A DNA stretch of 64,000 nucleotides from Silurus meridionalis (GCF_014805685.1 NC_060893.1:10971773-11035772), one strand, 5' to 3'. Shown: positions 1 through 11,479, counted from the stretch's first letter. Translations and numbers: made by a program. The notes: generated by a model not told the origin, from the letters alone.

Positions 1-259
1 GCAGACTGTTATAAAAAGAAGAGGGGATGCCACACAGTATTAAACATGGCCTTATCCCAACTTTTTAAAAATATGTTGATGACATGAAATTTAAAATGAA
101 CTTATTTTTCCCTCAAAATGATAAATTTTCTCCATTTAAACATTTGATATGCAATCTATGTTTTATTCTGAATAAAAAATTGAAATTTGTTATATAATTT
201 TTAAAGTTTTTATTCACAATTTGTACAGTGTCCCAACTTTTTTGCACTCGGGTTTGTAC
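1..259 (+). mobile_element. 3' end of a DNA-transposon-like interspersed repeat (family uncertain)
   Basis: The text resembles the terminal part of a repeat common in teleost genomes. It has an AT-rich stretch after 'catggccttatcccaac' and ends with 'cagtgtcccaactttttt' followed by a 'gggtttgtac' terminus near 259. The left part lies outside the window, so terminal inverted repeats and target duplication cannot be tested. No transposase frame remains. Recognition is from the recurring terminal motif; the superfamily is not settled. Confidence 0.5.
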
Positions 260-289
260 ACTCAGCACCTGGTTAAAGCCGTCTCTAAT

Positions 290-471
290 TGAAAGTGATA
301 GCTCAGGGGGTTAAGATGTTAAACTTTTGATCATGGGTCATGAGTAAAACAGCCAGCACAATCAAGCTGCCACTGCTGGGCCCTAGAGCAAGGCCCTTAA
401 CCCTCAATGCTCAGTTGTATAAATTTGATCATTGTAAGTCGTTCTGGATAAGGGCGTTTGCTTCTCTTTAT
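290..471 (+). mobile_element. V-SINE-like tRNA-derived SINE
   Basis: The head (about 296-345) looks like a decayed tRNA-derived pol III promoter: 'tagctcagggggttaag' matches an A box, and 'gggtcatgagt' sits where a degenerate B box is expected. The central part at 372-404 ('ccactgctgggccctagag', then 'caaggcccttaaccctcaa') is the conserved core known from fish V-SINEs. The 3' part, 'gtaagtcgttctggataag' plus 'ggcgtttgc', is the tail shared with L2-like LINEs. The degenerate promoter boxes suggest an old, inactive copy. It carries no coding sequence. Confidence 0.75.
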
Positions 472-941
472 ATTCGTGGCTCCGTTTAGGCCATAGCACA
501 GAGCCAAAAAGCCAGGCCCTGTTGCTTTGTTTTACGGGCTGAACCAGAATAATGTAGATTAGCCTGGATAATTATGTTGTCCAGACCTATTCATTCTGTC
601 AGGTGAGGGAGCAATAGGGCCACATAAATAATCTAAACATGTCTTCTGATACTGGGTCATGAAAAATGGGCATCCTTCCAAATGTGGCGCTCAACTCGTT
701 CTAATTGGCCTCATTGTTGATGAAAAATTAAATGGCCAGCCGGGCTATTAATGCTGACGGTTATGGATGGGATGCCATTGTACTTAATACAGCCTTTCAC
801 TTGTCCCTTTCATTTCCTGCACACTGTTCTGTCTGCTTGTGATGTATGCGCTGGTCGAGGGAAATCACAGACACACAATGGAGTTTCAGCCTACTGGCCG
901 AGGGCCAGCTTCAGGGGTGTCAGGACGTTATAGTAATTGCT

Positions 942-942
<1 letters not shown>
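472..942. other. No gene seen; unique DNA
   Basis: Mixed-composition sequence between the SINE and the first GT array. There is no credible splice-flanked open frame and no repeat that I recognise. Confidence 0.5.

Positions 943-996
<54 letters not shown>
943..996 (+). repeat. (GT)n microsatellite
   Basis: About 27 uninterrupted GT units. The 'VCVCV' open frames that cross it are artefacts of the dinucleotide repeat. Confidence 0.98.
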
Positions 997-998
<2 letters not shown>

Positions 999-1815
999 AT
1001 TTATTACTTTTTTTGCAGACCCTGGCCTGTTGCACTGATTTGAATGTTGGCATGATTTTAAGACATTGTTATCTTGTTATCTAAAAGCAACGTTGCAATG
1101 TTGCTTCTGTCTATAGATTATTAAGGTTAGTGTTTGGGTCAGAGAGGCTGCAGCAGTGTCATGTCTAGGGCTATGTAACCGTTCTGCAGAGGTCTGCTCT
1201 TCCAGATGGAGACCAGGAGATGGAGGAAGCAGCAGGAACAAGTGTGCCTGAAGGTCTGAAGGCCCTCATGCATAAATAACATCGTCTTCGTACTTCTGCC
1301 CCAGGCAGATGCTAACTCTTAAAGACAAGCTCTGATAGCAGAGTAAACAGCCACATTTCTTCCAGTATGCATGCTTGAAGTCTAATTTCTTGTCACTGCT
1401 GAGACGGTTCTGCTACTTTCTTTTCTATGGGTCAACCAATACAGCACTGACAGCTAATGCAGAAAATCAAGTTTACATTGCCTGCATTGGACTTTTTCAA
1501 ACTCATAAAGCAGTCTCTCTGAAGGTTTTGGCAGCCACTGAGCAGGAAAACTGCAGAAGCTTCAAGACTCTAATAGAGACTTGCTGCACTATCGATCATA
1601 TCGCTTGCAGTTGTCACAGAAAACTCTGTTGTTGTTCTTAATATCATTATTATTATTATTATGATTATTATTATTATTATCATCCACATAGCAAGAATTT
1701 AGCTAATTGCTCATATAAAATTCTGAAGGGAATACGATCTCACCCGTTGCTATGGGAACAGAGGTAGGATGAAGATGTTACTGCATATGGTTGTTGCCAA
1801 GACTCACTGACTTAG

Positions 1816-1817
<2 letters not shown>
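997..1817. other. No gene seen; includes an (ATT)n run
   Basis: Unique sequence with an imperfect ATT/ATG trinucleotide run at 1641-1681. An 88-codon open frame at 1375-1641 has no recognisable domain and is not flanked by convincing splice sites. Confidence 0.5.

Positions 1818-1874
<57 letters not shown>
1818..1874 (+). repeat. (GT)n microsatellite
   Basis: About 28 uninterrupted GT units. It lies only about 60 bp upstream of a long TATC array. Confidence 0.98.
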
Positions 1875-1877
<3 letters not shown>

Positions 1878-1932
1878 ATAAGAGAGTGATTGATACATGT
1901 GCATTAAAATTTCTTTTGAATCTACACAGAAG

Positions 1933-1940
1933 TCTGTCTG

Positions 1941-2038
<98 letters not shown>

Positions 2039-2045
2039 CATCTAT
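1933..2045 (+). repeat. (TCTG)n(TATC)n tetranucleotide microsatellite
   Basis: Three TCTG units run into about 26 TATC units, ending in a single CCAT variant. The 'YLSIYLSI' open frames across it are repeat artefacts. Confidence 0.98.
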
Positions 2046-5000
2046 TTGTTTATTTTGCAGAACCCTACTGCGTTTGCCACATTAAGGAAAGCTGTTCATC
2101 TTTCTAATGTACTGATAACTTCTTGAATTTAATTGAGTTTTTAATCTGCTGATCTTTTCATAATCCATTAGTCGACTTGATTAAAAGTGATAAAGTAGTG
2201 GCTTTATTCAGAGAACGGGTAGGATGTGCCAATAAGTGAGACAACGATACGCATGCCTTCTCGAGAGTCATGGAGCAGGTGAGCTTTCTGTCTGTCTTTC
2301 TGCAGCTTGAGAGGAAATGTAATTGGATTGCGAAGGAGGCGTGTTACAGGGTCCTCCACATGAAAGCCTGTCTGTTACACTGCAGCGGCTGCATCTACAC
2401 CCCAGACACAGCTGATAGCGCTCAGACTCCTTTCTTTATCCTCTCAGCACGCCCATTCTAATTGGCTGTCTGATTTATTTTCCGTTCTCTGCAATTGCGC
2501 TGGATTGTTTTTGAAAGGCTAACATTTTCAGTCTCAGGCTGGGAGGGAGACTTTGTAGAAACAGTTTGGAGTCTATGTAGAGTATCGGTGTATGATTGAA
2601 GGTTAGGGATCAGGTGTGTTTTTTTCTTTTTCTTTTTTTTTATTCCTTCAATACATACTGAATGACAGCAAATGCCCAGTCCGACATCACTTTGTAAGCT
2701 ATAGGAGCCATTAAAGTAAGCTTTCAGGTCTCATCTAGGGTTTGTTTGGAGATGTGCATAGCATGAGATGGGTTTCTTGCGGCAAAAGGAGCAATATTGT
2801 CTATTTATTTCTTAGGCCAAAAGGAAACATCCACCGCATATACGCATAACAAAAGCATGTCCAGGCATGTTAACTTGCCTGGGCAGCACTGAACATGAGC
2901 ACCTGGCGCACTAGAAGAATGCACTTATTAAGTGCAGCACCTGCAGGCAGAAGCATTCAGCCCACACTAACCAAAAGACAAACTAGGCAGAGGAGAGGCT
3001 GAGTGGACTTCACAGTGAACTCCCACGTGCTGTTTTTATTCATCTTAACCAACTGGGATGCATTTTGTGAGGGACAGTGGAAGCTTTTCGGCCATGAAAC
3101 CTCATTACAGAGGTCTGTTAACATTTACAATAGCCCAAAGAATGAGATTATTGCTGCCATTCAATCATTTAATTATGTGGTTGTTTATCAGTTTTAATGC
3201 TTATTTTTTATAGAAATGAATTAGAGCACCACACTTTGAAGAAGTATTCTATGTCACTTTCCCTGGATGAATATGTTTTTGCTATAGAGTAAGAATTTCC
3301 AACTGTTTGCTCAATGCAAAGCAGACCACAAACCACAACATATTTAATGCACTAGTGTGTGAACTGTGGAGGGGAGTGTAGAGAGACAGGATTGGTGTCA
3401 TAGGGGCATTCTGTGGTTTGCATATAATGACTGTGATAATACATCTGACGATTTTTTTTGACACTGTGTTGCATTGACGTGTTACGAGTAGCAGGTTTGT
3501 ATCACAGGACTGGTATCTGTATCTGTGCAGTGCCACAAATGTATCTGTTTTCATGTTGGAACTAGAAGTGAACATGACCTAAACCGAAAGGTTGTTTCTA
3601 GAAATGTATTTCTACACTTTCTCCATTTAGCCATTCTGATATGAACCATTTGGATGTGAATGTTTTTGTGTCAGAATTTCTGCTTAATGTGTCTGAATAC
3701 ACTAGAAAAAAACAAACAAAAAAAAATAACAGGGAATTGCTAGATATCTGCAGTGATAACAGTAGTGAACTAATTGAATTATTTGGTGTGTTACATTTCA
3801 GAAAGATCCGAAGGTTTTGCTATCAGAATCTACACCAACTCAATCTGGACTTGCAGCTCTATTCATAGAAATGTAGAAAAAAATATTTTGGGCCAGTCCA
3901 AAAAAGCCTGTTTCTCAAGATTCTCAAGACTCTGTTGTTTGTTCAATGAGGAAGGCTCATATGATCTAAAATGAGCCATGATCTAGTGGTGGAGAACCTC
4001 TACTATAAAATATGTGTCTGACATTGTGAGACTGTGCTTTAAACTTCTAGACAAAAAAAGTAGATCAATTTTGTCCTTGCTTCATTTTCTAGAATCAGCT
4101 TTCATGATCCTGAATTGCTAGATGCAAACCCATAACTGATCTCAGGTCTCAAGTGAGCTGAGCTGATAAGATTTCCATTATAACGAGGGAAAGGCAGAGA
4201 AACACATTGTATGATTCTTTCATTTGTTTCAGAGATATATAGAGAGGCCTGGCCTATCAGTTTGTGACTCAGTGTCTCAGTTTTTTTTTGGTAGCACATT
4301 CACTACTGAAGTATTTGTTCCTTTCGTCCAATGGGTGTTGTCCACTTCAAATATTATTGTTTGCAGTCTTATTGGTGGGCGGTATTATTATTCCTTATTA
4401 TGTAACCCATCGAAAGGCATAGCGCGTTGTTACACGTGAATATTTGCACATTGGACTTTAATCGTATTAGCAGTGTGCTCATAGCATGGGGAAAAAACAC
4501 AACCTCTGAGATTGAATGACGTGTTCAGTTCTCCTTGGAGTGGTTTACGCTGTACAAAATGAGCTAATTATGTGCTCACGGATTAACAGCATATGGAGGA
4601 ACAGCCTTACAGGTGCTGGCGCTCCATCATAGAATTGTTACCCAGACATTGATCATCATTTTGAGAGGGGGTATGAAAATAAAACTCATACATCCATGTA
4701 GAAAAAATAGACGGTAATAAATATTTTTTTGGATGGAACATGAGGGAAAGAAACCAGCAAGTAGACTGATTGCAAACAGATGCTGGTACACCTGTAGCAC
4801 TTTTCATTTGTTCGTGCAAATGTGTTCGCTGGTTGACTCTTAGGGTGCAAATGCAGGGGCATAACGACACACCGAAAGAGACCAAAATAGACCCTCTGTT
4901 ACAGAATCAGATGAGGAAAAAATCTCCATGGCTCTTTAATGGTGAAATATGAGCCCTGTGTTTCGATGCACAGCTTGTACCGGGAGCATATATGCATGTT

Positions 5001-5259
5001 AATGTTGATGTAGATTTGCATACAAAGCTGATATAAAACCTAATAACATCAGCAGAAGATAGAAAAAAAAAGATTATACTGGAAATTTGAGCCTTTAATT
5101 GTTAAAGGGGTTTCGGGTGGAGGGTTTGGAGGTAGAAGGAAAAAGAAATGGCTGATGAACTGTAGTAGGACTTTGTGGCGGATCCTGAGATTGTTGATCT
5201 GTGTATTAGCAGTGGTCCTGCTGCATAACACACTGCCAAGAAACAAGAGAGGGAAAAAG

Positions 5260-5262
<3 letters not shown>
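2046..5262. other. No gene seen; unique AT-rich DNA
   Basis: Roughly 3.2 kb without long repeats. Open frames are below about 100 codons and have no recognisable domains. Short homopolymer runs are present near 2,620-2,640, 3,450 and 3,717. I could not identify exons or RNA genes. Confidence 0.45.

Positions 5263-5300
<38 letters not shown>
5263..5300 (+). repeat. (GA)n microsatellite
   Basis: About 19 uninterrupted GA units on the plus strand. Confidence 0.97.
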
Positions 5301-5302
<2 letters not shown>

Positions 5303-5460
5303 CATGGACTGAATCCAGCCAGTGCATTTTCTTGCCCAAAGTGCCAGTGCTTGGTCTAAATAGATGGCCAATTTGTAAAATCGTCTGCCTGAACATAAGC
5401 ATCTTGGGCCACTTTAATTGGTCAATTTCCCACTTGTATTGAGTGCCCAGATTGATTTAT

Positions 5461-5885
5461 TGCCGTTTTTACGAGGCTGCCGGGACCGGCGGGAACAGCT
5501 GTGCCAGACGACGGACGCACACGCGATGTAGTGAAAACAATACGCTACACGTGGAGCATCGGACAGCAGTTTAGAGAAGAGAGGAGAGGACAAGAGGAGG
5601 AAGGGGGGAGTGGAAAGAAGCAAAAGAAAAGAGCATAAGAGGAGGGCAGACAGCTGGCAGTGGCAGTGTCTGGTGTTTGGCAGCTCTGGAGAAAGACGAT
5701 TTTTATCCCAGCAAACAGAGCATTGTGAGCCGAAGCCCAGCCCTGACGGAGCTGACACCCTGACGGAGCATGCTTGATTGCTATATTGTCACAATCGCAC
5801 AAGTCTGCCGCTGATTGCGGGGCGAAAAGATGGGAGAAAAAAGTTCAGTGTGTTGGCTGTGTGCTACGTCGAGTGCTACGTCTAT
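5461..5885. promoter_or_regulatory. CpG-rich stretch, candidate promoter or non-coding first exon
   Basis: I count 24 CpG dinucleotides between 5,461 and 5,880, clearly denser than the surrounding DNA, where CpG is rare. The block also has a purine-rich tract (about 5,575-5,650), a short direct repeat ('ccctgacggagc' type, 5,742-5,768) and a repeated 'gtgctacgtc' (5,861-5,882). CpG-rich, purine-rich sequence of this kind is typical of vertebrate promoters and 5' UTRs. There is no TATA box or Kozak start with a coding continuation that I can defend. It could also be a CpG-containing enhancer. Strand is not determined. Confidence 0.3.
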
Positions 5886-6794
5886 CAGGGTTTGATGGAT
5901 TGCTATCAAATGTGACATCACCCATTTACCAGTGCTTCTCATGAATAATCAGTTTATATTCTAAATATAGCGCAATCCCACGAAGAAAAAAAGCAGAAGA
6001 TAATGTGCTATCATTCGAAGGCTGACAGAAGCCCAAGAACGTCGCACATCTTGTGGTGTAGATTCTAAATCCTGGTATTAATAACAAAAAAAAACACCAC
6101 AGTGACACCGCCGTCGTGAAAAATAGCACAGCCGGAAGCCTCAGGCATAAACGCACATACACTTTTTTTGTCATAAGGTTTAGCGTTAAATGGTTTTGTT
6201 TTGATGATATCTTTTGCTTCTGACACCTTCTTTTTTTTTATCCATGACAGATTTTGCACATTCATGGTCATGACACCCAGAGAGAGACACGCTGTATGAT
6301 TACCTTCTTAACCACATACAAACGCCTGGATTTTTTTTTGCCCCAGTCATTTCCATGCTCTTGTGAAGGTTTGGCAATATTTTGTGTTTAGTGAAGCAGA
6401 AATGTTACAGTGAAGGACAAGTCACTTTTAACCGGTGTCTCTGACATCTTTTACAACTTAAGGACCATTTACCTTGAGCTGAAATAATTATTCACGCTGT
6501 TTTATCTAGTGAAGTTCACAGACTACTGCGGATTATCCAGCGTATTCACCGGTAGAGTTATTTGCTGCTTTATGGAAGCTTTATTCAGTAGAAATGTTTT
6601 GTAGCTCGGGGAGGTTCTGTAGGAGAGGGAAAGGAGAAAGCTGAGTGTGCCCTGTTGGTAAGGCAATTCTTGGAAAATATTTAGCGCTGGAGATTATGGA
6701 CGCTGCTTTTTCTGCAGGCATTTCTCTCAACGTTTTTTTTTTTTATTTATTTTTTTTATCTCTATGCGAGGCAAGAGAGAAAAAGAGCAATCTG
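5886..6794. other. No confirmed gene; unique DNA with T-runs
   Basis: Unique sequence with oligo-T or oligo-A runs at about 6,085, 6,228, 6,331 and 6,732-6,755. An ATG at 6,694 opens a hydrophobic peptide, but its hydrophobicity comes from the oligo-T run, so I do not call a gene. Confidence 0.4.
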
Positions 6795-6856
6795 TTTTGC
6801 ACAGTTCACAAGATATGGCACAGGATTAAGATGAAAGGAATTTCAGTCTGTCTCCA
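6795..6856 (+). repeat. 62-bp direct duplication, copy 1
   Basis: Identical over 62 bp to 7,062-7,123, 267 bp downstream. Copy 1 has no special sequence at its 3' edge, while copy 2 runs straight into inverted repeats. Confidence 0.95.
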
Positions 6857-7061
6857 TTTTCCAGCACTCACTTTTGTTCCTGTCTGTCTGATACACACAC
6901 AGATTGCTTAAATCTTATTTTTATGTAACATTATAAGACTTTTGTACTGCTAAATATTGAATGTTTCAAAAATCCTGAGCCACTCTGAAAAAGTTGTACA
7001 TTACACGGTATTACATACACAGTTCATGACACACTGCCGAGTGTTTCTGCTGAAGAAACAC

Positions 7062-7123
7062 TTTTGCACAGTTCACAAGATATGGCACAGGATTAAGATG
7101 AAAGGAATTTCAGTCTGTCTCCA
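7062..7123 (+). repeat. 62-bp direct duplication, copy 2
   Basis: Exact copy of 6,795-6,856. Its end 'gtctgtctccagacagac' (7,113-7,130) is an inverted repeat. This is followed at once by the 12-bp hairpin at 7,130-7,166. Confidence 0.95.
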
Positions 7124-7129
7124 GACAGA

Positions 7130-7166
7130 CTTTAGCTGGCCTTCCCCATAGGACGGCCAGCTAAAG
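7130..7166. repeat. 12-bp inverted repeat (hairpin) at a duplication edge
   Basis: Arms CTTTAGCTGGCC (7,130-7,141) and GGCCAGCTAAAG (7,155-7,166) are perfect complements around a 13-nt loop. There is no T-run after it, so it is not a terminator-like signal. It touches the end of the 62-bp duplication. Confidence 0.9.
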
Positions 7167-8136
7167 AATAGTGTTATGTAACATGTGGCCTACTCTGACT
7201 ATCCACAGACTCTGGTAGAGCTTTAATTAGAGGACACAAACCTTACATTGTGTCTATACATCTGTTTACATTTGCTGATTTGCTGCCTGTCGAAAATATG
7301 CTTCTTTGAGATGTTTTACACAACTGAGACTCTTCGATTTCATTTAGACTCTTCCTCTGTTTCAGGCTTAATTAAAAATTTTCCTTGAGTAGAAACATAA
7401 AACTGGTCCTATGAATCAGAGTCCTAAGGTCAGTTGAAGTATGATGTAACTCCAGATTGAGGAAATAAACGCCTAGCACTGTTGCGAAAGTGCCAGAAGT
7501 GGACAAATCAGAAAGTAGTCCCAGGTTTTGGTTTCCCCAGAACCAAACTGGCAAACTAGTGGTGACTAATGTAATCTAATAACATATGGAAGCTCGTTTG
7601 CTAGTCTGCATTATTACAGAGAATGTGATGAAAAAATTTAAGATTATCATCTTTTCTGTTTCTGATACAGCTGCCATGATCTGTCTTTATGCAGGTATAT
7701 ATTATTTGAGTGTAGCTAGTGTCTTCCGTTTTTGTGCCAAGCTTTAATTTCCGCTTTTTCATCATATTTCCACACACCTCCTTGTTCCTGATTCTGATAA
7801 GGTCATCTCTCAGTTGTTCATACTAATTAATCCAACTACTAAAAATCATTCATCCATCAAATGCAGGTGATTGGATTCACAAGCATGTTCTACAGGGATT
7901 CTGAAATGCATCCGATGTAAAAAAAATAAGGTAGCTACCTATAAAGTGTTATTTTTCAAAAGTCAATAAGGTAGTATTGAGGTAGTAGAGTTTATTTATC
8001 CTTTCTTTTTCCTGGTCGTCTACCAGGCAAGTACAAAAAGCCCAGACACAAATTATTTTTATTTTTTAGTTTAGTCTCATAAGCGTAAAAACATTAGAGG
8101 CTTGGTAAATTTTGGTTTCCACAGCACGACTGAACC
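7167..8136. other. No gene seen; unique AT-rich DNA
   Basis: No repeat, RNA gene or defensible exon recognised. Confidence 0.45.
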
Positions 8137-8164
8137 GTGTGTGTGTGTGTGTGTGTGTGTGTGT
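8137..8164 (+). repeat. (GT)n microsatellite
   Basis: About 14 GT units followed by imperfect GT-rich sequence to about 8,173. Confidence 0.95.
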
Positions 8165-8438
8165 AAGTGTGTAAGAGTATGCTCTCTGCTGATGCTCACC
8201 ACACTTACCTGCATGATGACAAACCGCCGGGCCGGACTTCAAAGCTTCTCCTCTCCTTACTGTTTTAACATACGCTGCCAATTGCCTGTATTCTCTCATG
8301 TACAATTTTCATAATGTCCATTAAATACAACTCTGTTGGTTGTATCTTTATACAATTTTCTCTGTACAGTGTAATTCAATTCTACTAAACTCAGCTTTTT
8401 CACACAAGTTAAGTGTGAAAAACACATTGAAAGAGCAC

Positions 8439-8475
8439 CGTGTGTGTGCGCGTGTGTTTGCGCTCGTGTGTGCGC
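8439..8475. repeat. Alternating GT/GC tract
   Basis: Nearly strict purine-pyrimidine alternation with several CGCG/GCGC steps. This is the composition that favours left-handed Z-DNA. CpG steps make it unlike the plain GT arrays elsewhere. Confidence 0.8.
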
Positions 8476-8864
8476 AAATATAAAAGTGTGAATATGGCGC
8501 TCTGTTTCAATACTTCTGTTATGATATGGAATGGCTAGGCTAGAGGCAAAGGGCAAATCTGTCCTTTTTTTTTTAAAGGAAAACTGAACGTCTACACAAG
8601 CTGCCGTTCAGATCCCTGTCTCATTCCAGCCTTCTTTTCATCTTCTCTTCCTTTTTTCTTCACCGCTTTGCTGCAGAACTCCTCCTGCACACTCGCAAAT
8701 TAAAGATAAATGTTAATTGAATGGGAAAGAGCTGAACTGAGTGTTATGTTATAGTTATTGAAAGGCTGTTTAAGGTGTAAAGTATTTTGATTTGTGAACT
8801 GCTCGGTGTAAAAGCATTGTTTAATGCTATACTATGACGATAACAATAACATACTATACTAGTT

Positions 8865-9235
8865 AGTCACAGTGGTGTTAGTAAAGTCAGGTACTGATGC
8901 AGGGTGAGGAGGCCTGTGGTGCAGTCGGCATTCCAATTCATCCCGAATGTGTTCAGTAGGGTTGAGGTCAGAGCTCTATAGCATTCCAATTCACCTCCAA
9001 ACCATGTAATCCTTAGGTAGATCCTTAGGACCTTGCTTTTTTTTTTTTTTTTTTCTTTACACAGGGCCATTGTCATGCTGGAACAGGTTTGGGTCTGCTA
9101 GTTCAAGTGATGGAAAAATGTAATGCTACCACATCCACAGACATCAGTGCTTCCAACTTTGTGGTAAGAGTTTGGGGGAAGAACCACATATGGCTGGAAG
9201 TCAGGTGTCCCAATTCTTTTGTCTATATAGTGTAG
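8865..9235 (-). mobile_element. Tc1/mariner-derived fragment, family A copy 1
   Basis: Reverse-strand copy of a Tc1-derived family seen six times here. The terminal end (9,200-9,235) reads 'tcaggtgtcccaattctttt' followed by 'gtctatatagtgta'. The interior keeps 'catcccgaatgtgttcagta' (8,940-8,959), the reverse complement of the part encoding the Tc1 motif around NPIEHLWDEL. 'cattgtcatgctggaacag' (9,067-9,085) encodes the FQHDN-type segment. The other terminus and most of the transposase gene are missing. An oligo-T run at 9,038-9,055 lies inside. Non-autonomous and decayed. Confidence 0.85.
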
Positions 9236-10660
9236 ATGCAGGTCCTGTTTCACTTTATAATTTAAACGTGATGTATGATCCTCTCTCTGCTGGAACCCTG
9301 AAAAATATTTTTAATATAGAAAAAAAATAGTACCCTTTGAAAAAATTAGAACCTGAAGGATATAATGCTATAAAACTAAGCTTTTTTATTATAAGAAAAT
9401 CAGCTAGCTTGCTCAGGTTCACCAGTAAAACACCTAACAATAAGTATAACTTACTTATAATGCGCTTATTATTATTATTATTCTCATCAATAAAGGAAAA
9501 TCCTAAAAAATAAAACATTTTCAGTGACTTATGCAAGAAGACTAGGAAAATGTTTAACATTGTCAATATTAGAAATATAATCTTCTCAATATTCCTTGGC
9601 CTGTGCAGGTGTTTAACCTTATTTTCTGAATGACCCTAACAAATTACTTTAATTTCCTGCATACATGCCTTTGAGGCCTGCAGATATTTCTTGTGTAGGG
9701 GTGTCAGGGAAAGAATTTTTAACTAGTGTCTAGACAACTCCTTTTAAAACAACTCAAAATGTCAAATATTTTACAGCAGTTACCAGAAAATGTGCATTGA
9801 CATAACTGATAATGCTTGAGTTTATATAAATTTCGCAAAGTTGTGTGCAGTAATAAAAAGAAGGCTATTAAAATACACCCTGAAAATGACCTAAAATGTA
9901 TGAATGTATAGACATTTTCCTAAAAACCCATTCAATGATTATGACTTCAAGTCAATTGTCATTCCAGCTATATAGAGTGCAGTACACAATGAAACTAAAC
10001 ATTCATCCAGGACGAAGGTGGTACATGAAACAACATACAGTAACATGTGTCAGTCCAGTCCCTGACATTGGGGATTGAGGAGTCAAATTTCTGTTGAATA
10101 TGTATATGTGCACTATACGAATTATGAATTCTTTAAATTCCTGTATATTTAATTGAAATTAATAGTATCTGGTATATATTGTAATATATTTCTCATTATG
10201 TCAGCCAATGCTGGTATTCAGATGGACATCTAGACATATGACTTTAAAGTAATAATGCAGGAGGACCACCATGTAACTATGACCAATTTACATAATGTAT
10301 CCACCAAAAGTTCTGTGCATCCTATGTACTCCTGATTGCTTTAACCGTTATTATAGTTGCTTGTTTTATTGCTTAATGCTGTGCTTTGTACTTGATCATT
10401 GGTCATTAGGCAACAGAAGTATTGCTTGTTTTTTAAAATGTCATCTATATACTATTGTCCAGCATTTAATATGTTGATAGTACTTTGATTTGGTTTCAGT
10501 AGCAGATGAGAGAACCCTATATACAAAAATCAATGAATATAATGTATTTCTTTTGATATTCAGGTGGGATACAGGCACTTGTTGAGTGTTTTGGAAAACC
10601 TATACTTTGAGTCGAATTGCAATGGCAAACATGCAGATACAAGCTTTCAGATAATGTATA
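9236..10660. other. No gene seen; AT-rich unique DNA
   Basis: Contains a short (ATT)n run near 9,467-9,480. No exon or RNA gene recognised. Confidence 0.45.
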
Positions 10661-10663
10661 ACC

Positions 10664-10836
10664 ATCAGTGATTTTGACCGTGGTGTGATTGTCGGTGTCA
10701 GACGGGGTGATTTGAGTATTTCAATAGCTGCTGCTCTACTGGAGATTTTTCGCACTCAACTGTCTTTAATAGTTTACTCAGAAAGGTGCAATAAAGATAA
10801 AAACAACATCCAGTAAACACCTTGTTGTTTAGAGAT
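10664..10836 (+). pseudogene. Relic of a Tc1-like transposase N-terminus (helix-turn-helix)
   Basis: Translation from about 10,670 reads SDFDRGVIVGVRRGDLSIS and continues through an IAAALLEIFRTQLS-like stretch. This is the pattern of the N-terminal DNA-binding helix-turn-helix of a Tc1-type transposase (DFDRG..I.G.R..GLS...A..L..S..TVS). Homology fades after about 10,836 and no catalytic DDE region follows. The terminal repeats are not visible. This is a different Tc1 lineage from the 36-kb element and from family A. Confidence 0.65.
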
Positions 10837-11037
10837 AGAAATGTGAGTGTTCCTCCGGGTGTTTTAAAGCAGGTTAAATCTGGTAGAATCTTTCTTGATG
10901 CAGGAACACACCTTCTGGAACAAAAAAAAGAGAGATATAACAAATTCATGGACTATTCAAGACTAAAACTTCTGAGATACATCCGTAAAAATGATATCAC
11001 CACACCTTCTCGTATAAAACAAATTCATTTTGAGTAG
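10822..11037 (+). other. Unassigned 71-codon open frame after the Tc1 relic
   Basis: The frame is lysine- and arginine-rich with protein-like composition (for example LLEQKKERYNKFMDYSRLK) and ends at a TAG. I recognise no domain. There is no upstream promoter or splice context to support a host exon. It overlaps the edge of the Tc1 relic, so it could belong to another mobile element or be chance. Confidence 0.2.
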
Positions 11038-11479
11038 GGCTTTAGACAGTGGAATGTGCTTAAACGAGAGTAAAACGTTCCTGTTCTCTGTACATGAGAT
11101 AACAAATGCTATCCTTTACCCCCAGAGCAGGGGCAGTTACACCCTTGGACTCTTGGAGCTTTGATAGCTTTGATATAGGACACCATTTCTAAAGCAGCAG
11201 ACAAATGAACACATATGATACGTACTGTGTGGATACATGGTGCCATTTCTAATGGTTCCATTCTCTTAGGAATGGAGCTGAGGTTTAGCCACAAGTGCTA
11301 TATGTTTAAAATGATGCAGGAAGCAGAGCTCACCTCACTTGCTGCTGCTGCTGCTGCTGGCCATCCACAGCTGATAAATCATTCTGCTCCTGTACTCACT
11401 GAACCTCTGTTTGCTTTTTGCAACTGCCAATCAATGGGGACTTACTTCATTTCATTGACCTGTGCATAATGCTAACTGT
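11038..11479. other. No gene seen; short (GCT)n
   Basis: Holds a short GCT run at 11,340-11,358. An 84-codon frame crosses it and encodes the usual poly-Ala artefact. Confidence 0.45.

Noticed and set aside
296..345. Possible intact tRNA gene
   Set aside because: It is the degenerate tRNA-derived head of a SINE; the B box is decayed and no cloverleaf can be drawn.
6694..6911. ATG opening a signal-peptide-like stretch (MDAAFSAGISLNVFFFYLFF)
   Set aside because: The hydrophobic part is encoded by an oligo-T run. The downstream peptide has no recognisable domain, and no donor site fits.
7975..8000. 'tgaggtagtagagtttattt' resembling the let-7 seed
   Set aside because: The match ends after the first 11 bases and there is no hairpin partner nearby.
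8066..8305. Minus-strand donor-like 'gcaggtaagtgtgg' near 8,205
   Set aside because: The donor is good, but the upstream acceptor is poor and the frame runs into a CA repeat. Not enough for an exon call.
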